Source of the DNA: Thermoguttaceae bacterium
GTDB taxonomy: Bacteria > Planctomycetota > Planctomycetia > Pirellulales > Thermoguttaceae
Direction: 5' to 3'
DNA: 32,085 nt
Assembly (NCBI GenBank): GCA_028695965.1
Contig: JAQVHZ010000018.1
Location: 1-32,085, forward strand
Shown: piece after piece, positions 24,467 through 32,085 of the stretch
Numbering within the stretch: position 1 is the stretch's first letter
Layout of the letters: the number at the start of each line of letters is the position of its first letter
The notes under the pieces: model-generated
What the model saw: only the letters and a program-made list of their open reading frames with translations
What the model was told of the DNA's origin: nothing
The model's database searches: none
Position numbers and translations under genes: made by a program

Positions 24467-25582
24467 ATGAATCGTCGTCAGTTTTTATCGGCGTCCGCTG
24501 CCGCGTCTCTAGGAAGCGCCGTTCTATTTGCTGCGGAAGACGCGCCTCCTGAACCCTTTCGTAAGATTAAGATTGGACAGATTGGCGTTCGACATGAACA
24601 TGCCAGTGGAAAGATGACAAGTCTCAAGTTGTTGCCCGACTATTATGAGATTGTCGGCATTGCGGCAGAATCGCCCGAATGGGAGGAAAAACACAAGAAT
24701 TATTCCTGCTATAAAGATTTGACGTGGGCGTCGCAAGAAAAACTCCTTGCAACGCCCGGCTTGGAGGCGGTTGCCGTGGAAACAGAAATGACGGAACTTA
24801 TTCCAACAGCAAAACGTTGCGCAGAACTTGGACTACATATGCACGTCGACAAGCCGTTAGGGCAAAACCTTGACGAATGCCGCGAACTGCTTGACATATG
24901 CCGCGCGAATAACGTCATTATGCAGCCTGGTTATATGTTTAGGACTAATCAAGCTTTTCGCCTGGCAATCAAGGCGGTTCAAAGCGGTTGGCTGGGAGAG
25001 ATTCACGACGTTCAGGCGAATATGAATCGTAACGACGTTGATCCTGGATTCCGCAAATGGCTCGCAACCTATCGCGGCGGCGGAATGTACGACTTTGGTT
25101 CGCATTTGGTTGATTTTGTCGTCGAATTGCTTGGAGCGCCAAATGAAATCAGCGTTTTTGAACGTCCAGATCCCGATGGGTTGAGCGACAACACGCTCTC
25201 CGTCTTGCTTTACGATAAAGCAATAGCGAGTCTGCGCGTAACGGAACGAGCTATCGACGGTTTCCAAAATCGCAGCTTGTCGATAATTGGAAACAAGGGC
25301 TCCTTCTTTCTCTTGCCCCTTGAAAATTTTTCTCGCGATCCAGAGACAGGCAAGACGGTTCCGCTCAAAGTTCGTCTCACTCTTGCAGAGGGAAACGACG
25401 AATATTCTCAGGGTACGCATCACCTGGAAATTGAACCGTTTGAAGATCGCTACATCGGTCAGCTCATCGATTTAGCTAAATTTATTAGAGGCGAAAAAGC
25501 TAATCCTTATTCATTTGAACACGAACTCCTCGTTCAAAAGACCATTTTAGCCGCGTCTGGTTACATTCCATGGACAAACTAA
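24467..25582 (+). CDS. Exported Gfo/Idh/MocA-family oxidoreductase
   Basis: 371 residues from ATG 24467. The N-terminus MNRRQFLSASAAASLGSA is a Tat-type leader (RRQF), implying export in folded form, usually with NAD(P) bound. The Rossmann part begins near residue 34 (IKIGQIGV, an atypical glycine motif). HVDKPLGQ (126-133) carries the conserved catalytic Lys129 of the family, as DKP rather than the usual EKP. GYMFRTNQAFRLAIKAV follows, then the C-terminal beta-sheet domain. Substrate is probably a sugar or cyclitol but cannot be read. It leads a likely three-gene unit, with the next start only 23 bp after its stop. Confidence 0.85.
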   Translation: MNRRQFLSASAAASLGSAVLFAAEDAPPEPFRKIKIGQIGVRHEHASGKMTSLKLLPDYYEIVGIAAESPEWEEKHKNYSCYKDLTWASQEKLLATPGLEAVAVETEMTELIPTAKRCAELGLHMHVDKPLGQNLDECRELLDICRANNVIMQPGYMFRTNQAFRLAIKAVQSGWLGEIHDVQANMNRNDVDPGFRKWLATYRGGGMYDFGSHLVDFVVELLGAPNEISVFERPDPDGLSDNTLSVLLYDKAIASLRVTERAIDGFQNRSLSIIGNKGSFFLLPLENFSRDPETGKTVPLKVRLTLAEGNDEYSQGTHHLEIEPFEDRYIGQLIDLAKFIRGEKANPYSFEHELLVQKTILAASGYIPWTN

Positions 25583-25605
25583 ACTTTTCGGAAAGGAGAA
25601 AGCTT

Positions 25606-26442
25606 ATGTCAGAAAAAACGCCTTGCTCCATTGAAGTCGATTCTAATCGCTGCACGCGGTGCGCCGCTTGCGTGGACGACTGCCTTGCGAGAATTATTGT
25701 TATGTCCGAAAATGAGCCGCCTCGTATCGTATCGGGCGAAGAAGCGCGTTGTTTCAAATGTCGGCACTGCCTGGCGATTTGTCCAACTGGAGCGCTTTCG
25801 TGGAACGGAGAAACAGCAGAGAACTGCGCGCCCATGGGCCCCATTCCAACGCCGGAAACGATGGAACGTCTGCTCAGGCAACGGAGAAGCGTAAGAGCGT
25901 ACAAACGCGAAAACGTTTCCGAGGAAATATTCGAGCGCCTTGCCCGCGCAATGGATTTCGTACCGACCGGATGCAACGACCGCGCGTTTTTCTTCTCCTA
26001 CTCTCGGACAATGGAGACAACGGAAGCGTGCCGCGTCGCCCTCGACAAGTACTTGATCTCGCATTCAGACGACGAACTTCCAGAAAAAATTAGACGCTAT
26101 GGAATGTTCCGTGAAGCTGTTGCATCGGGCGTCGACGTCTTCTTTCGGAACGCGCCTCATTTTGTTGCAGTCGCCGTTTCTCCTGAGGCTAGCAACGCGC
26201 ATATCGACCCATACATTGCCGCGGCTCAATTTGAGCTTCTCGCCTGTTCCTTTGGGCTTGGCACGTGCTGGGACGGCATGGCGACCAATCTGTTCAACGC
26301 GGCGCCAGAACTGTATAAAATGTTAAATATTCCAAATGAGTACGAATTAAAAATCGTTCTTCTATTTGGAGTTCCCTCGATTAGCTATGCGCGAGCGCCC
26401 TCGCCTCCTTCATATCCGTCGGCGTCTGTCTCACTCGACTAA
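25606..26442 (+). CDS. Nitroreductase-family protein with N-terminal 2[4Fe-4S] ferredoxin domain
   Basis: 278 residues from ATG 25606, which has AAAGGAG 7 bases upstream; the in-frame ATG 25570 overlaps the previous gene. The ferredoxin domain has two complete clusters: C16, C19, C22, C26 and C49, C52, C55, C59-Pro. The FMN-binding nitroreductase domain starts near 85 with RRSVRAYK (93-100), the family FMN phosphate contact, and ends with a typical GxP loop. No signal peptide, so cytoplasmic. Such Fd-nitroreductases move electrons between iron-sulfur clusters and flavin in anaerobes; the substrate is unknown. It lies between two exported oxidoreductase genes with short gaps (23 and 46 bp). 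Confidence 0.88.
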   Translation: MSEKTPCSIEVDSNRCTRCAACVDDCLARIIVMSENEPPRIVSGEEARCFKCRHCLAICPTGALSWNGETAENCAPMGPIPTPETMERLLRQRRSVRAYKRENVSEEIFERLARAMDFVPTGCNDRAFFFSYSRTMETTEACRVALDKYLISHSDDELPEKIRRYGMFREAVASGVDVFFRNAPHFVAVAVSPEASNAHIDPYIAAAQFELLACSFGLGTCWDGMATNLFNAAPELYKMLNIPNEYELKIVLLFGVPSISYARAPSPPSYPSASVSLD

Positions 26443-26488
26443 CCACAGACGTCCAACCAAATGGAAGTCGTCTTTTAAGGAAACGAAA

Positions 26489-27844
26489 ATGCAAAGAAGA
26501 GATTTTGTAAAGAGTTCGCTCGCGTTTGGCGCGGCAACAATTCTAACTAATCCGCAATCGGCGCGTTCGGCTGGCGCTAATGATCGTATCCGTCTAGGAC
26601 TCATCGGATGCGGCTCGCGTTCCGATTGGGTCAGTCGTGATTTTCTGGCGCGTCCTCAAGACGACGTGCGATTCGAGTACTGCTGCGACGCCTTTATTGA
26701 CCGCGCAGACGCTCGCGCTAAACAATTAGTGCGCGACGACGTCGCGCCCAAAACAACACAAGACGCAAGAGTGTTGTTTGACGACCCTAATGTCGACGGG
26801 GTCGTTCTTGTAACGCCGGACCATTGGCATGCGCTTCATACAATTCAAGCGTGCGAAGCAGGCAAAGACGTCTTTTGTGAAAAGCCGCTCTGCAGAACGC
26901 CTTTCGAAGGCGAACAAATGGTAGCGGCGGCTAAAAAGTACGGAAGAATCGTTGGCGCCGGCAACCAAACGCGCTCGGCCTCCTATTGCCAAACGGCTAA
27001 ACAAGCGATTGAATCTGGCGCTCTTGGTAAAATTGAATTTGTGCGCGTGCATAATATGTGGGGCGATTCTATCCCCACAATCAAGACGGGCGAGACTAAA
27101 CCAGAAGGGCTCGATTGGGATCGATGGCTCGGCCCCGCTCCATATCGCGATTATTCCTCGACTTACTTGGGCGGCTTGCTTTGGGGATATTTCTGGGATT
27201 TTGGCAACGGGATCCTCTCGACCCAAGGCGTCCATCAACTCGACATAGCGCGTTGGGTACTTGGACTCGACATACCTAAATCGTGCTTCTCCGCTGGCGG
27301 ATTCGACAGAGAACGTCTTCTAACAGAAGCCCCAGAAACGAGTTCGACAATTTTCGACTTCGGAAATCTGATCATGAACGTTGAGCAGACGATGAACTGT
27401 CCGTATATGCTTGAAACAGACTGGGAAGTGCGTGAAAATAAAATGCACCCCTACTGGTATCAGAACTCGACCCGGATCGAAATTTACGGTTCAAAATATC
27501 TTATGGTCATCGCAAGACTCGGAGCCGGATGGCAAGTTTTTGATCGAACTAAAAACAGACAGCCTGTTGTAAAGGCAGAAGATTTCGGCTGTTACAGCGA
27601 ACTGCACTTGGCGCATATGAGCAATTTTATTGACGCAATGCGGGAAAGAAAACAACCTGCTTCTCCTGTAGAAGAGTGCTTTAAGAGCACAATGCTCGTT
27701 CTTTACGCAAATATTTCCCTGCGCGCGGGCAATGTAAAATTCGATATTGATCAACAGACTGGTAAAATTGTCAATTGCCCAGAAGCAGAAAAATTCTGGC
27801 GTCCTGAATACAGAAAGGAATACGATATTCCGGAAATCGTCTAG
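26489..27844 (+). CDS. Exported Gfo/Idh/MocA-family oxidoreductase
   Basis: 451 residues from ATG 26489, with AAGGAAA about 6 bases upstream; an in-frame ATG at 26366 overlaps the nitroreductase and would disrupt the leader. MQRRDFVKSSLAFGAATIL is a Tat-type leader. The Rossmann motif is RLGLIGCGSR (35-44) and the catalytic EKP is at 131-133, with GNQTRSASYCQTAKQAI after it. The long C-terminal domain contains DWDRWLGPAP and WDFGNGILSTQGVHQLDIARW, hallmarks of the planctomycetal subgroup often annotated as inositol dehydrogenase-like or GH109-like. It belongs to a different subgroup from the 24467 gene, so the pair is not a recent duplication. It is the last gene of the unit and ends at a strong hairpin. 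Confidence 0.88.
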   Translation: MQRRDFVKSSLAFGAATILTNPQSARSAGANDRIRLGLIGCGSRSDWVSRDFLARPQDDVRFEYCCDAFIDRADARAKQLVRDDVAPKTTQDARVLFDDPNVDGVVLVTPDHWHALHTIQACEAGKDVFCEKPLCRTPFEGEQMVAAAKKYGRIVGAGNQTRSASYCQTAKQAIESGALGKIEFVRVHNMWGDSIPTIKTGETKPEGLDWDRWLGPAPYRDYSSTYLGGLLWGYFWDFGNGILSTQGVHQLDIARWVLGLDIPKSCFSAGGFDRERLLTEAPETSSTIFDFGNLIMNVEQTMNCPYMLETDWEVRENKMHPYWYQNSTRIEIYGSKYLMVIARLGAGWQVFDRTKNRQPVVKAEDFGCYSELHLAHMSNFIDAMRERKQPASPVEECFKSTMLVLYANISLRAGNVKFDIDQQTGKIVNCPEAEKFWRPEYRKEYDIPEIV

Positions 27845-27867
27845 ATCAGTCTTAGGCGCACTCATAA

Positions 27868-27908
27868 AAACGCCTCATAACTGCGGAAGCCCGCGTTATG
27901 AGGCGTTT
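27868..27908. terminator. Bidirectional terminator between convergent genes
   Basis: A perfect 14-bp stem, AAACGCCTCATAAC / GTTATGAGGCGTTT, with an inner GCGG/CCGC, lies between stops at 27844 and 27936. The A/T ends of the stem serve as short U tracts in either direction. Confidence 0.82.
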
Positions 27909-27935
27909 GATATATGCGTTAAACGTAGTTGGACG

Positions 27936-28811
27936 TTATTCGACAACTTTATCGGCGATCCCTTCTAAGTAAGCGGCGTCTTCTTCTCGTACTTTATAAT
28001 CTTTACCGGCGTCTTTAAGTTTCTGCCATAATCCCACAGGCGATTTACCTGTCAGTTTCTTAAAAAAAACACACGCGCCAAGATAGGTTCCCGCAAGACT
28101 TGGATGATGCGGCCTCTTCTCTTTTTCATCAGCGTAAAGATCGACTTTCTCGCCAGCTTCTTTAAACGCCTTACCAACAGGAACTACCGTTGCGTTCGTA
28201 GCGTCAGCAAGCGCGTCATACCCTCCTTGCATACCGTCTTTTAACGCCTCGATCGTCGTTTCGCTTGGCGCGCCATATCGTTTTTCCCAAGCGGCTGCAA
28301 CCTCAGCTTTCCGCACAAGGTCCGAACCGTAACCTTCAAACATACCGTCGCAACGTCCCCACGTCTGATAAAGCAATACTTTTGCGTTAGGACTGTTGTC
28401 AAGAATCATGTCATTAAGTTTTTTGCCATACTCAAGAAATTCCGCGCGACTATCTACTGCTGCAGAACTTTGTTCCTGCATAACGACATAATCCCATTGC
28501 TCGCTCTTAAGCCATTCCGGCGTCGACGTCGTCTGAGGATTCTTTTCAGGAACTTGACCGTTGAAGTGCTGACGCAGTCTCCATCCTCCCGGCGTGCTGC
28601 GCTCTGCTTTCGTTGGTATCCCAGAAACAGTCATCATATCGGCAACCATAAGGTTCAAGGAATTGTAATACGTATAGCTATTGCCGATAAAGAGAATTTT
28701 TGTCGTCTTTGTCTGCTCGGGGTCCTGCTGCGCTTCATCCGCGCGGACAGCAGCAGACAACCCCAATGCAAAACATACGGCAAAAGCAATAGTTTTCAAA
28801 AAAGCTTGCAT
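27936..28811 (-). CDS. Secreted SGNH/GDSL-like hydrolase
   Basis: 291 residues from ATG 28811, with AGGGAGAG about 5 bases upstream. Residues 1-24 are a signal peptide (ending AAVRA). The mature protein begins with ILFIGNSYTYYN, where S45 is the likely nucleophile of an SGNH fold. GGWRLRQHF may supply the oxyanion Gly, and HHPSLAGTYLGA (235-246) the catalytic His with D228 nearby. The lack of a classical GDSL but a GNSYT block resembles a DUF4886-like branch. Probably an esterase acting on acylated sugars or glycans; specificity unknown. It lies 93 bp downstream of the KDPG aldolase fusion gene on the same strand, with a hairpin between. Confidence 0.75.
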   Translation of the reverse strand: MQAFLKTIAFAVCFALGLSAAVRADEAQQDPEQTKTTKILFIGNSYTYYNSLNLMVADMMTVSGIPTKAERSTPGGWRLRQHFNGQVPEKNPQTTSTPEWLKSEQWDYVVMQEQSSAAVDSRAEFLEYGKKLNDMILDNSPNAKVLLYQTWGRCDGMFEGYGSDLVRKAEVAAAWEKRYGAPSETTIEALKDGMQGGYDALADATNATVVPVGKAFKEAGEKVDLYADEKEKRPHHPSLAGTYLGACVFFKKLTGKSPVGLWQKLKDAGKDYKVREEDAAYLEGIADKVVE

Positions 28812-28836
28812 CGTTCTCTCCCTAGCTCGATATGAA

Positions 28837-28879
28837 TGACGTCGGCCGTCCAAGTTTCAAGCGCTGAAAATCGGACGGC
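28837..28879. other. Hairpin between the aldolase fusion and SGNH genes
   Basis: On the minus strand GCCGTCC pairs with GGACGGC across a loop that itself contains AGCGCT. No T-run follows, so it looks like an intercistronic structure rather than a terminator. Confidence 0.4.
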
Positions 28880-28904
28880 GCTTTAGACTCGTTTAATTGT
28901 CGGC

Positions 28905-29870
28905 TCACTTGCCATTGCCGCACAGATGCACGGCAAAACCGCCAACCTCTTCCTCCAAATAGGCGGCAATAATCTTACCTTCCGGATTCTCCTTGAAAAA
29001 ACGGAACTTGAGACCTTTGCGTTCCAAATGATAGAGCGCGCGAGTAATTGAGTTACATGCAATTCCAATATGCCCGTGTTCGCCAAAGCTTGGTTTTTTC
29101 ATCGCTTCAACGGCCGCGCCAGCAAAGAAAGAGATATCGATTTCACGCGGCTTGAGCCCAAAGCGATCATTAAACCAACATACGGTCGAATTCGCTTCGT
29201 CGACAGAATTGCAGTTGATACCGACATGTCCCATCGCGAACCCAAGAGAAATCTCCACCGCGCGTTCTGCAATTTTCGTAATCGCCGCCCAATCGGAGCT
29301 AGCGATAGCGTCTTGCGGAGTAAGGAAACTACCGCCAATTGCAAAAATTGCAGTTTCTTCTACGTACGGTTTCATATTAGCAAGAGAAATACCGCCCGTT
29401 GGAACAAATCGAACGTTTCCAAAAGGTCCGCGAAGCGCTTTGATAGCAGGCAGGCCGCCCGCAATATCTGCCGGGAAGAACTTGAAAACGTCAAGACCAA
29501 ACGAAACGCCTAATTCCAATTCGGTTGCGGTTGCAGCGCCAGGAACAATAGCAAGACCCTTCTCTTGGCAGAACTTGATTGTCGCAGGATTGATACCTGG
29601 CGAAACGATGAAATCGGCGCCCGCTTCCAAAGCAAGCGAGGCCTGTTCTGGACTCGTGACAGTGCCTGCGCCAACGACCAAGTCGGGCAATTCCCGATGA
29701 ATATTCGCGAGGGATTCCAACGCGGTTTTATTGCGTAGAGTGACTTCGACAATCGCGATTCCCCCGTCAGCCAACGCTTTAGCAATCGGAACCGCTTTAC
29801 TCGGATCGCTCGCGTTCACCAGTGGCAGAAGACCTACTTTCTCGATCATTTCCATCGCGTTTGTTTTCAT
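28905..29870 (-). CDS. KDPG/KHG aldolase fused to a C-terminal VOC (glyoxalase-like) domain
   Basis: 321 residues from ATG 29870; AGGAGA lies about 11 bases upstream, a long spacing. Residues 1-210 are a complete class I KDPG aldolase: E42 in VEVTLRN is the catalytic acid/base, GAGTV (67-71) and PGINPATIKF follow, K130 in VFKFFPA is the Schiff-base lysine, and PTGGI binds phosphate. It would split 2-keto-3-deoxy-6-phosphogluconate to pyruvate and glyceraldehyde 3-phosphate. Residues 214-317 form an extra module with two similar halves, GHVGINCNSVDEA and GHIGIACNSITRA, each starting a beta-alpha-beta unit as in the VOC superfamily. H215, H267 and E306-308 could bind metal. Normal KDPG aldolases stop near 210, so the addition is real and in frame. 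The extra domain's role is unknown. The gene has candidate promoters near 29950-29993. Confidence 0.85.
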   Translation of the reverse strand: MKTNAMEMIEKVGLLPLVNASDPSKAVPIAKALADGGIAIVEVTLRNKTALESLANIHRELPDLVVGAGTVTSPEQASLALEAGADFIVSPGINPATIKFCQEKGLAIVPGAATATELELGVSFGLDVFKFFPADIAGGLPAIKALRGPFGNVRFVPTGGISLANMKPYVEETAIFAIGGSFLTPQDAIASSDWAAITKIAERAVEISLGFAMGHVGINCNSVDEANSTVCWFNDRFGLKPREIDISFFAGAAVEAMKKPSFGEHGHIGIACNSITRALYHLERKGLKFRFFKENPEGKIIAAYLEEEVGGFAVHLCGNGK

Positions 29871-29947
29871 GGCGTTTATTTTCTCCTAACGTTATTTCGA
29901 GTATTGTTTTTAAAAAAAAGGTTCCTGACAAATTGCCGCGCTTGCGT

Positions 29948-29993
29948 TATAAAGTTTTGAAAACAGTTTACCGTCAACGTCTCAAGGCGTCAA
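29948..29993 (-). promoter_or_regulatory. Candidate promoter(s) for the aldolase fusion gene
   Basis: On the minus strand two overlapping options are visible: TTGACG (29977-29972), an 18-base spacer and TTTATA (29953-29948); or TTGACG (29993-29988), 17 bases and TAAACT (29970-29965). They cannot be told apart by eye. Confidence 0.45.
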
Positions 29994-30266
29994 GAAATGG
30001 AACAAATTTCATCGTTATTCGTCAGATAATCAGGATGGGCTCCGCAGTTCTAGGGACTAGACAGACCAATTCTGGCAGACTATACTGGAGATTCGGCGCT
30101 ATGTCGCCATAATGAGCGCGAGCGCCTCCGGAAAACTACGAATGAAGCTGGAAGTCCTGGAAACGCGCGTGCAATAATAAATCCAGCATTATTCTTATCC
30201 ATTTTTCCACAACTGAAATCGTTTGGTTAAAATCGAACAGTTAATAATTAAAGAAGGATCGTTACG
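29994..30266. other. Divergent intergenic DNA, no gene seen
   Basis: Together with the promoter region before it, this forms the roughly 400-bp gap between the divergent aldolase-fusion and lipoprotein genes. I see no RNA gene, repeat or convincing ORF. The last part is AT-rich and contains the AGAAGGA ribosome site (about 30252-30258) for the lipoprotein. No clear sigma-70 promoter for that gene was found. Confidence 0.4.
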
Positions 30267-32085
30267 ATGAAAGACGCTAGTTCCGTTAGTCGCCTATCGG
30301 CAGTTGCGGCATTGTTGCTCGCAACGCTATGTTTTGCCGGTTGCGACCGTACCGCGTCAACGGGGCAACACGGCGCTGGACAGCACGAAACGGCTCAAGA
30401 TAAAGAAAGAAAGTATCGCAGCTTTCTCGACCAAGTTATCGAAATTACGGAAAACCAGGATAAATATCCCGACTCAACGTTCCTTCGCGGAGTGATCGAA
30501 CGACTTAACCCTTGGCTTGCAGAACGTCCGGAATCAGTTGATTATGAACCTGACGAGGAGTTCGCGAGTCTTGCTGAAGCGTTTAGTAAGTTAGCGACCG
30601 ATCTTCGCCGAACCAACGAGCTCATTCAACTTTTTGTTGACGAGACCAAGAAGCCTGAGGAAAAGGACGGAGACGAACTCCAAGCGCTCGTCGAAAGCGT
30701 TCAGAAACAAACAGACGAATTGGGAACAAAGACAGCGTCAAACACCCTGAAATTATACGCTCTCTACTTCGACAATCTGAGAGAACAATTAGCAAGCGCC
30801 AAAGAATTCCAATTTGCAGACGTTACGGAAACGCTTCAGACGCGGATTCGCCAATTCGCTAACAATCCAGCCGCACAGGTCTTCAATTTTGATTCCCTAA
30901 TTGCAGGCGTCGAAGACTTTCAACGGCTCCTCGTTACCGACCGTAAGTCCTTTGTCCCGCAGGACGCCGATTTCCTCCGGGAAGCAATCTGGTTTAGGGA
31001 CGTGTTCTCTTGGGCAAAAGGAGAAAAACAGGACGATTTAACCATCGTTAAAAGTCTGTTCGACTGGAGCGTTCGAAACGTTGTTACAGCTCCTCCTATG
31101 CTCGGTCCCGCCGGTCCAATGTCGCACACCCCATGGCAAACCCTGTTGCTTAGCCAAGGAACGGCATTAGATCGCGCTATCGTCTTTATCGAACTCTTGC
31201 GTCAACATCGTCTCGACGCCTTTGTCCTTCGTCCAGAAGGAGAGCAACGCGGGGATTTCCCAATTGTTGTCGGCGTGCGTCTCAACGGCGAAACGTATCT
31301 GTTCCTCCCAGAATATGCGCTGCCGATCCCGGGCGAGGGAGAAAGTGCGCTTGTCTTAGAGGACGGGCTCCAATTTAATTCTGTTGCTACCTTAACACAA
31401 GTCGCAAACAACGATTCTCTTCTCCGACGTTTTGATCTGGAAGGCAAGCCTTTTCCGGCGTCGTCGAAAGACTTTGAAAAAACAGTCGCCTACGTTCCTT
31501 CAACTCCCTTTACCGTCTCGGCGCGCATGATTGCAATGGAACGTGAATTCAGCGGAAAGGTGAATACCGTCTTATCTACTCCGTTTGAATCTCAAAAAGT
31601 CCGTATTGCCGAACTCGATAATATCGTCGGCGTCCAACGGCTCTATGAGGCGACGGCTCCTGTCCTAGAACAGGCAATTTTCCCCTATGAATCTGAAAAC
31701 TTAATACAGATCTACATGATCGCCTCGCCCGGCTCGAAGGCCAATCTAGACGTTTCCGATTCAACGTCGACAACCGACGAATCGATCGAAGACTATACTA
31801 ATTCGGACAGCTCCTCTCCTACTGGCAACATGACGTCGACGAAAAAAACGCAAACGGCTTCCCTTTGGGTTGCTAAGAACCTCTATCTCCGCGGTCGTTT
31901 TATCGATGAAAACGGCGCCAGTTTGCATTTCCTTCAAGGGCGCGTTTCCGACCGTCTCTTGAAACAAGAAGAAGCCTCCATACCTCAACGCGTTCGCGAA
32001 TACGTTACTCAATATCAAGCGTGGCTGGCAAGCCAAAATAAAGAAGCGATGGAGGAAGAACTTAATAGCATCGCGCAAGAAGCGG
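30267..32085 (+). CDS. Large lipoprotein of unknown function with transglutaminase-like region (3' end outside window)
   Basis: An open frame of 606 codons from ATG 30267 to the edge, with AGAAGGA about 8 bases upstream; no stop is reached, so the protein is incomplete. The N-terminus has a hydrophobic stretch ending FAGC, making C26 a likely lipidation site (lipobox is not perfect). Residues 45-240 are helical and charged. Residues about 260-345 read like a transglutaminase-like core: VKSLFDWSVRNV, then GTALDRAIVFIELLRQHRLDAFVL, which aligns in style with the active-site helix of that fold. The usual catalytic Cys position appears to be Thr (GTALDRA), so it may be inactive. A Ser/Thr-rich linker lies near 495-530 and the open end is Glu/Gln-rich. 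I do not recognise a named family. Confidence 0.7.
   Translation, partial: MKDASSVSRLSAVAALLLATLCFAGCDRTASTGQHGAGQHETAQDKERKYRSFLDQVIEITENQDKYPDSTFLRGVIERLNPWLAERPESVDYEPDEEFASLAEAFSKLATDLRRTNELIQLFVDETKKPEEKDGDELQALVESVQKQTDELGTKTASNTLKLYALYFDNLREQLASAKEFQFADVTETLQTRIRQFANNPAAQVFNFDSLIAGVEDFQRLLVTDRKSFVPQDADFLREAIWFRDVFSWAKGEKQDDLTIVKSLFDWSVRNVVTAPPMLGPAGPMSHTPWQTLLLSQGTALDRAIVFIELLRQHRLDAFVLRPEGEQRGDFPIVVGVRLNGETYLFLPEYALPIPGEGESALVLEDGLQFNSVATLTQVANNDSLLRRFDLEGKPFPASSKDFEKTVAYVPSTPFTVSARMIAMEREFSGKVNTVLSTPFESQKVRIAELDNIVGVQRLYEATAPVLEQAIFPYESENLIQIYMIASPGSKANLDVSDSTSTTDESIEDYTNSDSSSPTGNMTSTKKTQTASLWVAKNLYLRGRFIDENGASLHFLQGRVSDRLLKQEEASIPQRVREYVTQYQAWLASQNKEAMEEELNSIAQEA

Noticed and set aside
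26366..26488. N-terminal extension of the second Gfo/Idh gene
   Set aside because: It overlaps the nitroreductase gene and would bury the Tat leader; ATG 26489 has a good ribosome site.
1..32085. CRISPR array, tRNA/rRNA genes, insertion sequences or phage genes
   Set aside because: No regularly spaced repeats, cloverleaf-like sequences, transposase or phage motifs were seen by eye in any intergenic region or ORF.

Overview
This 32 kb window looks like chromosomal DNA of a Planctomycetota bacterium, plausibly a carbohydrate-degrading, animal-gut or anaerobic relative of Pirellulales/Thermoguttaceae. That placement is inference. It rests on several exported Gfo/Idh/MocA-type and sugar-isomerase-type enzymes with Tat-like leaders, a TopA with C-terminal repeats and a long lysine-rich tail, a PerR plus rubredoxin-first rubrerythrin pair typical of anaerobes, and moderate GC. 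I see no rRNA, tRNA, CRISPR array, insertion sequence or phage gene. I count 23 protein genes; one is interrupted and one runs off the right edge.

Layout, left to right. (1) 71-3624, plus strand: a secreted six-hairpin glycosidase-like gene broken by a single in-frame TGA, then a secreted GH116/DUF608-type glycosidase. (2) 3917-5039, plus: a PerR-type regulator and a rubrerythrin, closed by a strong terminator. (3) 5240-6799, plus: a secreted sialidase with five Asp-boxes and its own promoter. (4) 6891-10820, minus: an apparent operon read rpe, accD, rsgA and an exported sugar-isomerase-like protein, from a clear promoter at 10869-10896. (5) 11336-14167, plus: topA. (6) 14310-15641, plus: an exported FAD-dependent oxidoreductase. 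(7) 15760-21898, minus: an L-arabinose operon read araB, a sodium/solute symporter, araD, araA, with promoter, possible operators and terminator. (8) 22082-23383, minus: a secreted helical (toroid-like) protein of unknown role. It is divergent from uppS (23580-24401, plus), and the two promoters are almost mirror images. (9) 24467-27844, plus: two exported Gfo/Idh/MocA oxidoreductases flanking a ferredoxin-nitroreductase. (10) 27936-29870, minus: a KDPG aldolase fused to a VOC/glyoxalase-like domain, then a secreted SGNH hydrolase. (11) 30267 to the right edge, plus: a large lipoprotein with a possible inactive transglutaminase-like region.

Together the genes suggest a cell that releases sugars outside the cytoplasm (sialidase, GH116, toroid enzymes, SGNH esterase-like protein). 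It imports arabinose by sodium symport and feeds it through AraA/AraB/AraD to xylulose 5-phosphate, where Rpe connects to the pentose phosphate pathway. KDPG aldolase points to a sugar-acid route. Housekeeping genes (topA, uppS, accD, rsgA, rpe) are interspersed. The best candidates for something new are the in-frame TGA in the first gene, the KDPG aldolase-VOC fusion, the Gfo/Idh - ferredoxin-nitroreductase - Gfo/Idh operon, and the uncharacterised secreted protein at 22082-23383.
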